Source of the DNA: Ferdinandcohnia sp036962685
GTDB lineage: Bacteria > Bacillota > Bacilli > Bacillales > Bacillaceae_L
Direction of reading: 5' to 3'
Length of the DNA stretch: 64,000 bases
Assembly (NCBI RefSeq): GCF_036962685.1
Contig: NZ_JBALOP010000028.1
Coordinates: forward strand, 21,402-85,401
The notes beneath the pieces were generated by a model that did not search any database, was not told the DNA's origin, and was given only the letters and a program-made list of their open reading frames with translations. This document shows, piece by piece, positions 49,631 to 58,027 of the stretch. The position numbers were made by a program, and so were the translations under genes. The stretch's first letter is position 1, and every line of letters starts with the position of its first letter.

Positions 49631-50164
49631 GTGATCAAAACATTAAGGGAGTTTGCAGCAGCTATTGGTGATCGAAAAATCGTTTGGGGTGTTGGCGGGT
49701 CACTTTTATTAAGCGTTCACGGGCTTGTTCAGCACCCAAACGATATTGACTTGCTGGTGAAAGAGGAGGACGCTGTGGATCTCAATGAGATTCTTGCAGG
49801 GCTAGGAACGCCCATTGAGGCGGAATCTAAACTGCCTTTTAAAACGAGCCATTTTGCGAAATTCAACGTTGGCGGTATTCAAGTCGATAGCATGGGCGGA
49901 TTTGCGATTGAACATAATGAAGGGGTTTTTCGGTTGCCTTTTGATGAGGATTCGGTTGTGGGGAGTTTTGAGGAGATACCTATAAGTTCGCTTGAGGACT
50001 GGTATGTTTTGTATTGGTTAATCCCGAACAAACAAGAGAAAGCGATTCTGATTGAAAATCATTTTAAAAAGAATCGCGTGAAGCATCCAGGGTTGCTTGT
50101 GCGTGCTCTGAACCAGCCACTGCCTCATGAGATTAGAGAAAAAGTGGTAAAATTGTTGGGATAG
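49631..50164 (+). CDS. Nucleotidyltransferase-fold protein
   Basis: A 177-residue soluble protein. The segment VWGVGGSLLLSVHG followed by HPNDIDLLV is the hG[GS]...DxD signature of the minimal nucleotidyltransferase superfamily, with Asp-Ile-Asp as probable metal ligands. A third acidic residue may be in VGGIQVDSMGG. There is no partner HEPN gene, so a toxin-antitoxin role is not supported. GTG 49631 follows AGGGGGC. The substrate may be a nucleotide or an aminoglycoside, which is unproven. Confidence 0.72.
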   Translation: MIKTLREFAAAIGDRKIVWGVGGSLLLSVHGLVQHPNDIDLLVKEEDAVDLNEILAGLGTPIEAESKLPFKTSHFAKFNVGGIQVDSMGGFAIEHNEGVFRLPFDEDSVVGSFEEIPISSLEDWYVLYWLIPNKQEKAILIENHFKKNRVKHPGLLVRALNQPLPHEIREKVVKLLG

Positions 50165-50166
50165 AA

Positions 50167-50202
50167 AACGAATGCCTGTGCGTAAGGCATCCGTTACTTT
50201 TT
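50167..50202. terminator. Bidirectional terminator between convergent genes
   Basis: AACGAATGCCT and AGGCATCCGTT form an 11-bp stem with one mismatch, around GTGCGTA, with ACTTTTT on the plus side and TTTTC on the minus side. It overlaps the stop codon of the minus-strand gene. Confidence 0.8.
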
Positions 50203-50643
50203 CACACTCATTTTTACGTTCCGAAACATGAAAGTGGTTTTCTCTTGCTTGTTTGTGAGCACCATCGCATCGATTTGGGAGGTGGTATCCTGAAGCTCCA
50301 CCTCAAGCTGAATCGTCCGCCAAGGTTCGTGCAAGCCAATCACCGGGGACGCTGTCTCCGCTAAAAAAGTTCCGCGCCCATCAGTCTCGTCCACAAGCAA
50401 ATAGACAGCAGTTTCACCCTTTACCTGTACCTCGAAGATAATCGTTTCGCCACCCTTAACCCCTTTTGGCGAGAAAACAAATCCCTCGTTCTCCTCGGCA
50501 CCTTTTGTTTTTACCTCAAACGTACCATCCTCCACCTGCACCAGCGTTGCACTCACTCCAAAAAATGGCGATTTCTCCGCCGCACTAGTAGGAGAAATAA
50601 ATATAAAGAAAAACGCTATACTAAGTAAAAGTTTAATTTTCAT
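50194..50643 (-). CDS. Secreted beta-rich protein of unknown function
   Basis: A 149-residue protein with a signal peptide (KIKLLLSIAFFFIFISPTSAA). The mature part is predicted all-beta (VSATLVQVEDGTFEVKTKGAEE, GGETIIFEVQVKG, RTIQLEVELQDTTS), similar to a carbohydrate-binding or C2-like sandwich. ATG 50643 follows AAAGGAGG. The family is not recognised. It is a single gene, with a family B repeat just upstream of its ribosome binding site. Confidence 0.75.
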   Translation of the reverse strand: MKIKLLLSIAFFFIFISPTSAAEKSPFFGVSATLVQVEDGTFEVKTKGAEENEGFVFSPKGVKGGETIIFEVQVKGETAVYLLVDETDGRGTFLAETASPVIGLHEPWRTIQLEVELQDTTSQIDAMVLTNKQEKTTFMFRNVKMSVKK

Positions 50644-50658
50644 TATGAGAACCTCCTT

Positions 50659-50721
50659 TGGGACACAGGTCCGTCGTCCCACTTAGTATGTGTGGGACAG
50701 AGGGACAGGTCCCTTGTCCCA
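50659..50721. repeat. Family B palindromes, locus B8
   Basis: GGGACACAGGTCCGTCGTCCCA and GGGACAGAGGGACAGG / TCCCTTGTCCCA are separated by about 17 bases. The locus is immediately upstream of the minus-strand secreted-protein gene. Confidence 0.85.
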
Positions 50722-50802
50722 AGTGTGGCAAGTTTTCTAATTAGGGAAACAGGCCTATCCCCGTTTAGTATGTGGAAAAAGGAGGAAAACATGTAAGGCA
50801 GT

Positions 50803-50832
50803 AAAAAAGCAACCGGTACATAACCGGTTGCT
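50803..50832 (-). terminator. Intrinsic terminator of the LCP gene
   Basis: On the minus strand AGCAACCGGT-TATGT-ACCGGTTGCT, a perfect 10-bp stem, is followed by TTTTTT. Confidence 0.92.
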
Positions 50833-50840
50833 ATACAAAT

Positions 50841-51773
50841 CTATTTGATTTCCAGATGCTTTTTCAAGCGTGTTGAGACGGCTTGGCGTTCTTCTTCGGA
50901 GACAATCCAGTACCAGCTGTCTAGGGTTTGGCCAACACCGTTGATGCTGAATTGCTCGATGCTATGACGAGCATCTTTATATTTCGATTGGATGGTTTTC
51001 ATTTCATCAAAGGAAATATCGGTAGTTACGTTAGTTCCAAGCGCACCTAGGATGTCATCAATTTTTGTGACCGAAGTGAAGCTTGCGCCCTTATCGATAA
51101 TCCCTTGGATGACCTGCTTTTGGCGGTCCTGGCGGCCAAAGTCACCACGTGGATCGTCGTAACGCATCCGTGCGTAACTAAGTGCTTCTTCACCATTTAA
51201 GGTTTGCGGACCCTCACCGAATGATGAACCCTCATATGAGAACGCGAATGTGCTGTTCACTTGGATACCGCCAAGCGCATCAACGATTTGCTGTAAACCT
51301 TCCATGTTCACCTTCACGTAATAATCGATTGGTATATCAAGAAATTGCTCAACAGTATCAATTGTCATATCTACCCCGCCAAATGCATAGGCGTGGTTGA
51401 TTTTATCCTGAGTGCCTCTTCCGACAATTTCAACACGTGTATCACGCGGAATGCTTAGCATTTCCATGGAATTCGTGTTTGGATTAACAGTAACCACGAT
51501 TAACGTATCGGTACGGCCCTTGTCGCCCGCACGTTCATCCACGCCCATGAGCAGGATGGAAATCGGGTCCGCTTTCGAAATATCAATTTCCTCAGTCCGT
51601 TTATCAGATGGACCACGGTCACTGTGCATTTTTCCAACCGTACTTGCAACAGATTGATATAGATAAACGGCATACCCACCGATGGCTAACAATAAAACAA
51701 GAGCGATAATCCCAACAACTTTTGGCCATTTCCGTTTTGTTTTCTTATTTGAATGGCGATCAACTCGACTCAT
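50841..51773 (-). CDS. LytR-CpsA-Psr (LCP) family phosphotransferase
   Basis: A 310-residue membrane enzyme that transfers teichoic acid or polysaccharide precursors from lipid carrier to peptidoglycan. A cytoplasmic basic stretch (SRVDRHSNKKTKRK) precedes the membrane helix (VVGIIALVLLLAIGGYAVYLY). The LCP domain (about 80-250) carries the conserved LLMGVDERAGDKGRTDTL, SMEMLSIPRDTRVEI and YARMRYDDPRGDFGRQDRQ, with the catalytic Asp and Arg residues. ATG 51773 follows AAAGGTG by about ten bases; a TTG at 51785 is too close to that site. It is a single gene with its own terminator. Confidence 0.94.
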   Translation of the reverse strand: MSRVDRHSNKKTKRKWPKVVGIIALVLLLAIGGYAVYLYQSVASTVGKMHSDRGPSDKRTEEIDISKADPISILLMGVDERAGDKGRTDTLIVVTVNPNTNSMEMLSIPRDTRVEIVGRGTQDKINHAYAFGGVDMTIDTVEQFLDIPIDYYVKVNMEGLQQIVDALGGIQVNSTFAFSYEGSSFGEGPQTLNGEEALSYARMRYDDPRGDFGRQDRQKQVIQGIIDKGASFTSVTKIDDILGALGTNVTTDISFDEMKTIQSKYKDARHSIEQFSINGVGQTLDSWYWIVSEEERQAVSTRLKKHLEIK

Positions 51774-51963
51774 ATTTATCAACACCTTTTTCGTAGTTTA
51801 CTAGCTGAATAAAATAGTACACAAGTATTAGACGTTTGAGAAGAGAAAAAGTTACATAATTGTAGAAAAAAGTATTTAATCGTGCTCGAAGTTTGTCGGA
51901 ATGGGGTTGCAAGTTGGTGCGGAGAATTAAATTCGTGAGACAGGCACTAATATGGGGGCGATG

Positions 51964-52020
51964 GTGCAAATCCGTGTTCGACGACGCAAATATCGGAAGT
52001 ATACAATCATGCAAATTCGC
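51964..52020 (+). repeat. Family C array, locus C4
   Basis: GGTGCAAATCCG, GACGCAAATATCGG and CATGCAAATTCG have GCAAA at 51966, 51986 and 52011. The first two are 20 bases apart. Confidence 0.7.
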
Positions 52021-52152
52021 CCCTGAAACAATATCCTATGAACCAGATCTGTTTTTTTACACACTCTCCATACAAACTCCCTAATGCCCGCATTTTTGCT
52101 ACTGCTTGTTAGTTTGTCTATAATATTCTATATTAATGTAGTTTTTATGATA

Positions 52153-52219
52153 GGGACACGGGGACAGGTTCGGTGACCCAGAAAAAATGGTGGGACACGG
52201 AACCTGTCCCTCTGTCCCA
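52153..52219. repeat. Family B paired inverted repeat, locus B9
   Basis: GGGACACGGGGACAGG and TTCGGTGACCCA, a GAAAAAATGG linker, then GGGACACGGAACC and TGTCCCTCTGTCCCA. The same linker recurs at B11 and B12. It sits about 10 bases before the ribokinase ribosome binding site. Confidence 0.9.
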
Positions 52220-52240
52220 TCAAAGATTGGGGGAATGCAA

Positions 52241-53176
52241 ATGGCTGCAGATATTGTTGTAGTAGGTAGCTTAAATGTGGACATGGTGGTGAATGTGAAC
52301 CAGCGACCGGAGTGGGGTGAAACGGTTTTGGGGCATGGTTTTTTCACGGGTAATGGTGGAAAAGGTGGCAACCAGGCGTTTGCGGCCTCGAAGCTTGGAG
52401 CTTCGGTTGCGATGCTCGGTTGCGTCGGAGAGGACATTTTTGGCGAACAGCTTTTAAAAGGCTTGAACGACGTTGGTGTTGATACTACTAATATTGAAAA
52501 AATTCACGGCGTTTCGTCCGGTGTGGCTGTGATCAGCGTGAATTCAGAAGGTGAGAACAGCATCATAGTGTCGCCGGGAGCGAACGACCATGTGACACCT
52601 GAATATGTGAAAAAACACGAGCAGGTTATTCGCGAGGCAAAGCTTGTGATGATGCAGCTTGAGATTCCATTGGAAACAGTTATTGAAGTTGCGAACATCG
52701 CTCATGCATACAATGTTCCGGTTATGCTCGACCCTGCGCCAGCGCGAGAACTTCCAGACGAGCTTTATAAAAAAGTAACCTACCTCACTCCAAATGAGAG
52801 TGAATTAGGAATTCTGGTCAATGCAAAAATTTCGGATGCCGAATCTGCGAAAGCGGCGGGCTTAAAGCTTTTGAAAAAAGGTGTAGATACGGTATTTGCA
52901 AAGCTTGGTGGGAAAGGTGTCGTCGTGTTGAGAGAAACAGAAACGTTCTCTGTCGACCCACAAACTGTGACTGTAGTTGATACGACCGCAGCAGGCGACG
53001 CATTTGCGGGTGCGCTCGCAACAGCACTCGTCAGTGGGAAGAACTTGCATGAAGCTACTGAATTCGCAAACACAGTTGGCGCGTTGACGGTGACGAAAAA
53101 AGGTGCCCAAAGCTCAATGCCAACGCTTGAAGAAGTGGGACACGGGGACAGGTCCCTCGTCCCAGATGAAAATTAG
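52241..53176 (+). CDS. rbsK: Ribokinase (PfkB family)
   Basis: A 311-residue PfkB sugar kinase. The N-terminus IVVVGSLNVDMVVNVNQRP and the GNGGKGGNQAFAASKLGA segment bind ribose; the anion hole and catalytic Asp lie in DTTAAGDAFAGAL near residue 250, and LDPAPA and TPNES segments are also typical. It phosphorylates ribose at O5. The start is ATG 52241 (ATG 52235 is also in frame). The last 14 residues (HGDRSLVPDEN) are encoded by a family B repeat. It is followed after 10 bases by a nucleoside hydrolase, which would supply ribose, so the two form a nucleoside salvage unit. Confidence 0.9.
   Translation: MAADIVVVGSLNVDMVVNVNQRPEWGETVLGHGFFTGNGGKGGNQAFAASKLGASVAMLGCVGEDIFGEQLLKGLNDVGVDTTNIEKIHGVSSGVAVISVNSEGENSIIVSPGANDHVTPEYVKKHEQVIREAKLVMMQLEIPLETVIEVANIAHAYNVPVMLDPAPARELPDELYKKVTYLTPNESELGILVNAKISDAESAKAAGLKLLKKGVDTVFAKLGGKGVVVLRETETFSVDPQTVTVVDTTAAGDAFAGALATALVSGKNLHEATEFANTVGALTVTKKGAQSSMPTLEEVGHGDRSLVPDEN
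53137..53164 (+). repeat. Family B palindrome inside the 3' end of rbsK, locus B10
   Basis: GGGACACGGGGACAGG and TCCCTCGTCCCA lie in the reading frame of the ribokinase gene and encode its last residues before the stop codon. Confidence 0.92.
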
Positions 53177-53186
53177 GAGGTAAATT

Positions 53187-54104
53187 ATGAAGAAAATTAT
53201 TTTTGATGTAGATACGGGAATAGATGATGCGATGGCGATTGCCTATGCTGTAAACTCACCAGAGCTTGACATTCTTGGATTAACGACGAGCTACGGAAAT
53301 GTCGCGGTTGATGAAGCGACGCGGAATACGCTTGCGGTTTTAGAGAAGCTTGGAAAAAAGATTCCGGTATACGCAGGTTCAGAAAAGCCGCTGGTTCGTG
53401 GGAACCGTGAAGGCTTTGCGAAAAAGGTCCACGGGGAAGATGGGTTAGGAAATGTCTTGGATTTTGAGCCTAAAAATGCTGGAGAAAAGCAGTCTGCGGT
53501 CGATTTCATCGTCGAACAGGTAAAAATGCTTCCTAATGAGGTGACGATTATCGCTGTGGGACCGTTGACCAACCTTGCTCTTGCGCTTCAAAAGGCACCA
53601 GAGATTGTCGGGCAGGTTTCCAACGTCGTGATTATGGGAGGTGCGGTCTTTGTACCTGGAAATGTGTCGCCACACGCAGAGGCGAATATTTTCACAGACC
53701 CTGAGGCGGCCAAAATCGTGTTGTCATCGGGATTACCAATAACCTTGGTTGGGTTGGATGTAACGATGCAGACCTTGTTGCCAAGGAATAAAGTAGATGC
53801 ATGGCGCGGTTCTGAGGTCGGCGACTTTTTTGCGGACATGGTCGGTTTTTATCATGACTTTTACGAAACCGCGAACCCCGGAATTGGTGGCTGTGGTCTC
53901 CACGATCCATTGGCGGTAGGTGTAGCAATCGACCCAAGCTTCGTAAACACGAAGTCCATAGGAATCGAAGTAATTACAGAAGGAGAAGAAGACGGCAGGA
54001 CAGTACCGGTAGTGGATGGAAACCCAAAAATCCAAGTTTGCACTGAAGTCGACGCACCACAATTCTTGGATCACTTTTTAAAAAGAACGCCTGTTGCACA
54101 ATAG
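53187..54104 (+). CDS. Nucleoside hydrolase, inosine-uridine preferring family
   Basis: A 305-residue hydrolase that splits the N-glycosidic bond of ribonucleosides into base and ribose. The calcium site DVDTGIDDAMAI at residues 6-17, AVGPLTNLALAL, the GGAVFVPGNVSPHAEANI segment and the catalytic-type His in GGCGLHDPLAVG are intact. Family names (IunH/RihB) differ in specificity, so no symbol is given. AGGAGGT precedes ATG 53187, 10 bases after the ribokinase stop codon. A terminator follows the stop codon by a few bases. Confidence 0.93.
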   Translation: MKKIIFDVDTGIDDAMAIAYAVNSPELDILGLTTSYGNVAVDEATRNTLAVLEKLGKKIPVYAGSEKPLVRGNREGFAKKVHGEDGLGNVLDFEPKNAGEKQSAVDFIVEQVKMLPNEVTIIAVGPLTNLALALQKAPEIVGQVSNVVIMGGAVFVPGNVSPHAEANIFTDPEAAKIVLSSGLPITLVGLDVTMQTLLPRNKVDAWRGSEVGDFFADMVGFYHDFYETANPGIGGCGLHDPLAVGVAIDPSFVNTKSIGIEVITEGEEDGRTVPVVDGNPKIQVCTEVDAPQFLDHFLKRTPVAQ

Positions 54105-54110
54105 AAAATT

Positions 54111-54150
54111 CGAGCCCATGCTACAAAAATAGTAGCATGGGTTCAATTGT
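54111..54150 (+). terminator. Intrinsic terminator after the nucleoside hydrolase gene
   Basis: GAGCCCATGCTAC and GTAGCATGGGTTC form a 13-bp stem with a 7-base loop; the following T tract is short (AATTGTTG). Confidence 0.8.
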
Positions 54151-54179
54151 TGTAATATTGTTATAATATATAAATTTTA

Positions 54180-54248
54180 GGGACACGGGGACAGGTCCCT
54201 TGTCCCAGGAAAAAAATGGTGGGACACGGGACCTGTCCCTCTGTCCCA
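54180..54248. repeat. Family B paired inverted repeat, locus B11
   Basis: GGGACACGGGGACAGG/TCCCTTGTCCCA and its near-perfect reverse complement flank AGGAAAAAAATGGT. The 28-bp arms could form one long hairpin. It lies about 10 bases upstream of the next ribosome binding site. Confidence 0.93.
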
Positions 54249-54266
54249 ATAGAAGGTGGCATTGTG

Positions 54267-55415
54267 ATGGAACAGCAGGTTGTGGCGTTTTTAAAAGAGA
54301 GAGAGTCTGAGATGGTGGAGGTTTTGAAGGGGTTAGTGGAGTTGGAATCTCCGTCTCATGATAAGGAAGCAGTGGACCAGGTAGGTGAGCAGGTTCAGGA
54401 GCTTTATAAAAAATATGTTGGCGGCTCGATTCAGAAGTTTGAGAACGAGCATTCCGGGGATCATTTTCGCTGTGAGTTTGGTGAGGGTGACGAGCAAATT
54501 TTGATTTTAGCACATATGGATACGGTTTGGCCAAAGGGTACGCTTGAAGATCTCCCATTCCGGATTGATGGCGATAAGCTTTACGGACCGGGGTCATTCG
54601 ATATGAAGGGCGGCATCGTGCAAGGGTTATTTGCACTCCATGCGCTTAAAACACTTCAGGTTTCATTGAAAACAAAGGTTGTTATGTTGTTTACGTCAGA
54701 TGAGGAGATTGGAAGTGATTCCTCACGGGCGTTAATCGAAGCGGAAGCGAAAAAAAGCAAATATGTCCTTGTTTTGGAATCTGCGGCAGCTTCTATTAAA
54801 GGAAAGCTAAAAACCTCCCGCAAAGGTGTCGGTATGTTTACGATAAAAGTTCAGGGACGTGCGGCACACTCTGGAATTGAGCCTGAAAAAGGAATTAGTG
54901 CAATCGAGGAGCTTGCCAGGCAGACACTTTATTTACACGGGCTAACGGATTTTGAAAAAGGAACAACCCTAAATATAGGATTGATAAAGGGCGGAAGTGC
55001 ATCCAACGTGGTCGCTGCAGAAGCCGAGGCCGAATTGGATTTGCGCGTGAAAAATTACGCCGAATTTAATCGAGTCATTCCATTAATTCAAGGCTTGACG
55101 CCGTCTAAGGAAGGTTTAACGATTGAGGTAACGGGTGGCATCAATCGTCCAGTGATGGAAAAAACACCTGAGATCACAAAAATGTTTGAAACAGCGAAAG
55201 GCTTGGCGAAGGAATATCTTGGTTTTGACTTGGACGAACAAGCAAGTGGTGGCGGAAGCGACGGTAGCTTCGCATCGCAATTTGCCCCAACCTTAGATGG
55301 GTTAGGACCAGTCGGTGACGGGGCTCACGCGTCAAACGAGCATCTGCTTATTTCGCAAATGCCGGTAAGAAGTGCACTAGTTGCGCTACTTATTGAAAAA
55401 TTGGCGAATGAGTGA
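54267..55415 (+). CDS. M20 family metallopeptidase (carboxypeptidase G2-like)
   Basis: A 382-residue dizinc peptidase. Ligands and catalytic residues are visible: His and Asp in LILAHMDTVWP, the bridging Asp in GPGSFDMKGG, the catalytic Glu pair in LFTSDEEIGS and the terminal His in GDGAHASNEHL. A dimerisation domain lies at about 180-290 (AAHSGIEPEKG). CPG2-type members remove C-terminal glutamate from folates or peptides; the neighbouring purU gene makes a folate link conceivable. AAGGTGG precedes ATG 54267. It is bracketed by family B inverted repeats. Confidence 0.93.
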   Translation: MEQQVVAFLKERESEMVEVLKGLVELESPSHDKEAVDQVGEQVQELYKKYVGGSIQKFENEHSGDHFRCEFGEGDEQILILAHMDTVWPKGTLEDLPFRIDGDKLYGPGSFDMKGGIVQGLFALHALKTLQVSLKTKVVMLFTSDEEIGSDSSRALIEAEAKKSKYVLVLESAAASIKGKLKTSRKGVGMFTIKVQGRAAHSGIEPEKGISAIEELARQTLYLHGLTDFEKGTTLNIGLIKGGSASNVVAAEAEAELDLRVKNYAEFNRVIPLIQGLTPSKEGLTIEVTGGINRPVMEKTPEITKMFETAKGLAKEYLGFDLDEQASGGGSDGSFASQFAPTLDGLGPVGDGAHASNEHLLISQMPVRSALVALLIEKLANE

Positions 55416-55432
55416 CTGGGACAAAGGGGTGG

Positions 55433-55501
55433 TGGGACACGGGGACAGGTCCCTCGTCCCAGAAAAAAATGGTGGGACACGGGACCTGTCCCTCCGTCCC
55501 A
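55433..55501. repeat. Family B paired inverted repeat, locus B12
   Basis: GGGACACGGGGACAGG/TCCCTCGTCCCA, the AGAAAAAAATGGT linker, then GGGACACGGGACC/TGTCCCTCCGTCCCA. It starts about 18 bases after the M20 peptidase stop codon. Confidence 0.93.
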
Positions 55502-55533
55502 ACCGGAATTTTGTTGATAAGTTACCGAATTAT

Positions 55534-55563
55534 TTAGACAACTCATCGGGTTGCTGTTATAAT
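55534..55563 (+). promoter_or_regulatory. Probable SigA promoter of purU
   Basis: TTAGAC and TATAAT separated by 18 bases, ending about 27 bases before the purU start codon. Confidence 0.55.
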
Positions 55564-55589
55564 ATTCCTCATTACTCTAATGTGAGGTT

Positions 55590-56483
55590 ATGAACATGTA
55601 TTTTAACAAGGAAGAGTTTCAAAGCAAGCATCAGAATCACGGAAGATTATTGGTGAGTTGTCCTGACCAGCCCGGAATTGTGATGGCCATCTCCCAATTT
55701 TTATATTCATTCGACGCAAATATCATTGAATCCAGTCAATATTCCACACACCATCAAGAAGGAACGTTTTATCTCCGGATTGAATTTGACTGTCCTTCAC
55801 TAGATGAGAAAAAGCCAGAGATGGAGTCTGCGTTCGTCGAGGTTGCTGAAAAATTTTCGATGAAGTGGAAACTAATTAACGTCCAAAATGTAAAAAGAAC
55901 AGCCATTTTTGTTTCCAAGCAGCTTCACTGTTTGAATGAGCTTTTATGGGAATGGCAAAGTGGAGATTTGATGACGGATATTGCGGTTGTTGTGAGCAAT
56001 CATGAGGATGCGAGACCTGTTGTTGAAAACCTTGGAATTCCATTCGTTTACATTCCAGCAAACAAAGATATCCGCAAACAAGTTGAAGAACAGCAATTAC
56101 AGCTTTTAAAAGAATATGACATTGATTTGATCGTGCTGGCGCGTTACATGCAGGTGTTAACACCAGACTTTGTCGCGGCATACCCAAATCAAATTATTAA
56201 CATCCACCACTCGTTCCTGCCAGCGTTTGTGGGAGCGAGACCGTACGAGCGCGCCTATACGCGCGGGGTAAAATTAATAGGTGCAACCTCTCATTATGTA
56301 ACAAACGATTTGGACGAGGGCCCGATTATTGAACAGGACATCGCTCGCGTTGATCACCGAGATGATGTAGCAAGACTGAAAAAAATTGGTCAAACAATCG
56401 AACGAAGCGTGCTTGCGCGTGGTGTGAAATGGCATCTTGAGGACCGAATTATCGTGGATCATAATAAAACAATAGTGTTTTAA
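55590..56483 (+). CDS. purU: Formyltetrahydrofolate deformylase PurU
   Basis: A 297-residue enzyme that hydrolyses 10-formyl-THF to THF and formate, balancing one-carbon pools and feeding PurT-type purine synthesis. An N-terminal ACT domain (RLLVSCPDQPGIVMAIS, about residues 18-85) is followed by the formyltransferase domain (about 100-290), with the catalytic Asn and His in IINIHHSFLPAF and the Asp in DLDEGPIIEQD. The length is normal. A GTGAGG site stands just before ATG 55590. It is a single gene between its promoter and a terminator. Confidence 0.95.
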   Translation: MNMYFNKEEFQSKHQNHGRLLVSCPDQPGIVMAISQFLYSFDANIIESSQYSTHHQEGTFYLRIEFDCPSLDEKKPEMESAFVEVAEKFSMKWKLINVQNVKRTAIFVSKQLHCLNELLWEWQSGDLMTDIAVVVSNHEDARPVVENLGIPFVYIPANKDIRKQVEEQQLQLLKEYDIDLIVLARYMQVLTPDFVAAYPNQIINIHHSFLPAFVGARPYERAYTRGVKLIGATSHYVTNDLDEGPIIEQDIARVDHRDDVARLKKIGQTIERSVLARGVKWHLEDRIIVDHNKTIVF

Positions 56484-56490
56484 AATGCAA

Positions 56491-56517
56491 GGACATCACT
56501 CATGTGGTGTCTTTTTT
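56491..56517 (+). terminator. Intrinsic terminator of purU
   Basis: GGACATCAC-TCAT-GTGGTGTC followed by six T. Confidence 0.9.
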
Positions 56518-56760
56518 ATTTTCCATTACAGCATACAATTACCCAATCACGAATAAGAAGCAACAATTCAAATTGACGATGCTATATTAGAATAGTGAAA
56601 AGAACCTTGTGATTATCCTTTACCTAATATATCCTAAAGGGAATAAAAAAGGCTTTAATATAGAAGTAAAACAGTAATTACATCCTATTACATGAATTAT
56701 TCTAATATTGGTGGACGACACAAAATCTAATCCTAAATCTCCTCTATTTTTATAATCTCA

Positions 56761-56774
56761 TTTAAACGCTTTCA
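56761..56774 (+). promoter_or_regulatory. cre-like site (CcpA)
   Basis: TTTAAACGCTTTCA (reverse complement TGAAAGCGTTTAAA) differs from the CcpA consensus TGNAANCGNWNNCA at one position. It lies 8 bases upstream of the -35 box of the following operon, so carbon catabolite control is plausible. The 240 bases to its left are AT-rich, without another feature I can support. Confidence 0.6.
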
Positions 56775-56782
56775 AAAAACTA

Positions 56783-56811
56783 TTTACACAAAAAAGAGAT
56801 AATGTTAAGAT
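56783..56811 (+). promoter_or_regulatory. Probable SigA promoter of the amidohydrolase-tct operon
   Basis: TTTACA and TAAGAT separated by 17 bases, about 100 bases upstream of the amidohydrolase start. Confidence 0.5.
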
Positions 56812-56915
56812 AATTAAAAATGTAATAAATATTACTTTTGTTTAAAATGTTGTTATTTTTACTACTAAACAAATCCAGTTATAGTAATTACATATTCATT
56901 ATTTGGGGTGGAAGA

Positions 56916-57998
56916 ATGGGAACTTTACGTTTTAATGGTGGATTAATATGGAATCAATCTAGTTTTTTACAAAATGATGTTTTTGAGATTCAAGTGGAAA
57001 ACGAGGGTAATCATGAAGTTTTCCTTCCTGACGATGCATTGCTTGTCCCAGCCTTAATTGATTACCATTGTCATCTTTGGGCACCAGGAGCAGCTTCAGT
57101 TGGAGTTACAGATACAGAATATCTATCTTCTGGGGTAGCTGCGGTTGGAGACGCTGGAACATTTGGCTATGATGGGTGGGAACAGGCGGATAGATTGTGG
57201 CAAAATAGTTTGTTGCAAGTTCGCTCGTGGTTGTCGGTATTGCCAGAGGGATTAACGATACATCCGAATCCGAATCCGACAAAACCTGAAAATATTTCGT
57301 TAGAGAGATTAGTAGAAACAGCCGCTCGATCAAATGGCAGACTCCTTGGTTTTAAGGTACGCCTTGGTCAAAAGGATAAAGTAAATGATCGTGGATTATT
57401 GAAATTAGCTCGTGAAGCTGCGGAGAAAAGTAATTTAAAAGTCATGGTTCACATCACGGATTCCAATTTATCAATTGATGAGGTTGTAGAAATCTTACGA
57501 CCAGGGGATGTGTTGACGCATCCATACCACGGTAATAGAGGAAATATATTCAATCAATCAGGACAGGTATCAAATGCCTTAAAAGATGCGATTAAATCAG
57601 GTTTGATTTTAGATGTTGGACAAGGCAGTAAGCACTTTTCGTGGAATTCGTTTAAGAAGGCTGTGGCTGAGGGAATTAAACCGCACACAATTAGTACGGA
57701 TCTTGTAAGGAATACATGGAAAAAGGATCCTGTTAATGATTTAAGTTATGTTCTTTCAAGATTTATAGCTGCAGGTTTTACAAAAGAGGAAGTTATTACC
57801 TCAGTTCTTGATAAACCATTAGAATTATTGGGGATTTCAATTAATCCGAGTGAAAACCTTGTTGTGTTAGAACCAAATCATGCTCCAATCAAGTATGCAG
57901 ATTCTGTTGGAGATATCATTCAGGGCAACGTACTTTACAAACCAACTTATTATATGAATCGCGGGAAATCAATTTTTGTAAGTGAGAGTTTAGTTTAA
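56916..57998 (+). CDS. Amidohydrolase superfamily metalloenzyme
   Basis: A 360-residue dihydroorotase-like amidohydrolase. Metal ligands are visible: His-Cys-His in LIDYHCHLW, a probable carbamylated Lys in LGFKVRLGQ, His in VMVHITDS, His in VLTHPYHGN and the final Asp in TISTDLV. The enzyme would hydrolyse an amide, ester or ring bond; the substrate is not evident. ATG 56916 follows GGGGTGG; the frame is open upstream but hydrophobic and lacks a site. It heads a run with TctCBA, an RraA-like protein and a dehydrogenase, so it may start the breakdown of the imported acid. Confidence 0.88.
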   Translation: MGTLRFNGGLIWNQSSFLQNDVFEIQVENEGNHEVFLPDDALLVPALIDYHCHLWAPGAASVGVTDTEYLSSGVAAVGDAGTFGYDGWEQADRLWQNSLLQVRSWLSVLPEGLTIHPNPNPTKPENISLERLVETAARSNGRLLGFKVRLGQKDKVNDRGLLKLAREAAEKSNLKVMVHITDSNLSIDEVVEILRPGDVLTHPYHGNRGNIFNQSGQVSNALKDAIKSGLILDVGQGSKHFSWNSFKKAVAEGIKPHTISTDLVRNTWKKDPVNDLSYVLSRFIAAGFTKEEVITSVLDKPLELLGISINPSENLVVLEPNHAPIKYADSVGDIIQGNVLYKPTYYMNRGKSIFVSESLV

Positions 57999-58027
57999 AA
58001 AAATACTTTTACGTAGGGGGTAAAAAA

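Noticed and set aside
49631..50164. MNT-HEPN toxin-antitoxin pair
   Set aside because: A nucleotidyltransferase-type motif is seen, but no HEPN-domain gene is adjacent.
54121..54636. 171-codon minus-strand frame opposite the M20 gene
   Set aside because: It lies antisense to a gene with intact catalytic motifs and starts in repeats.
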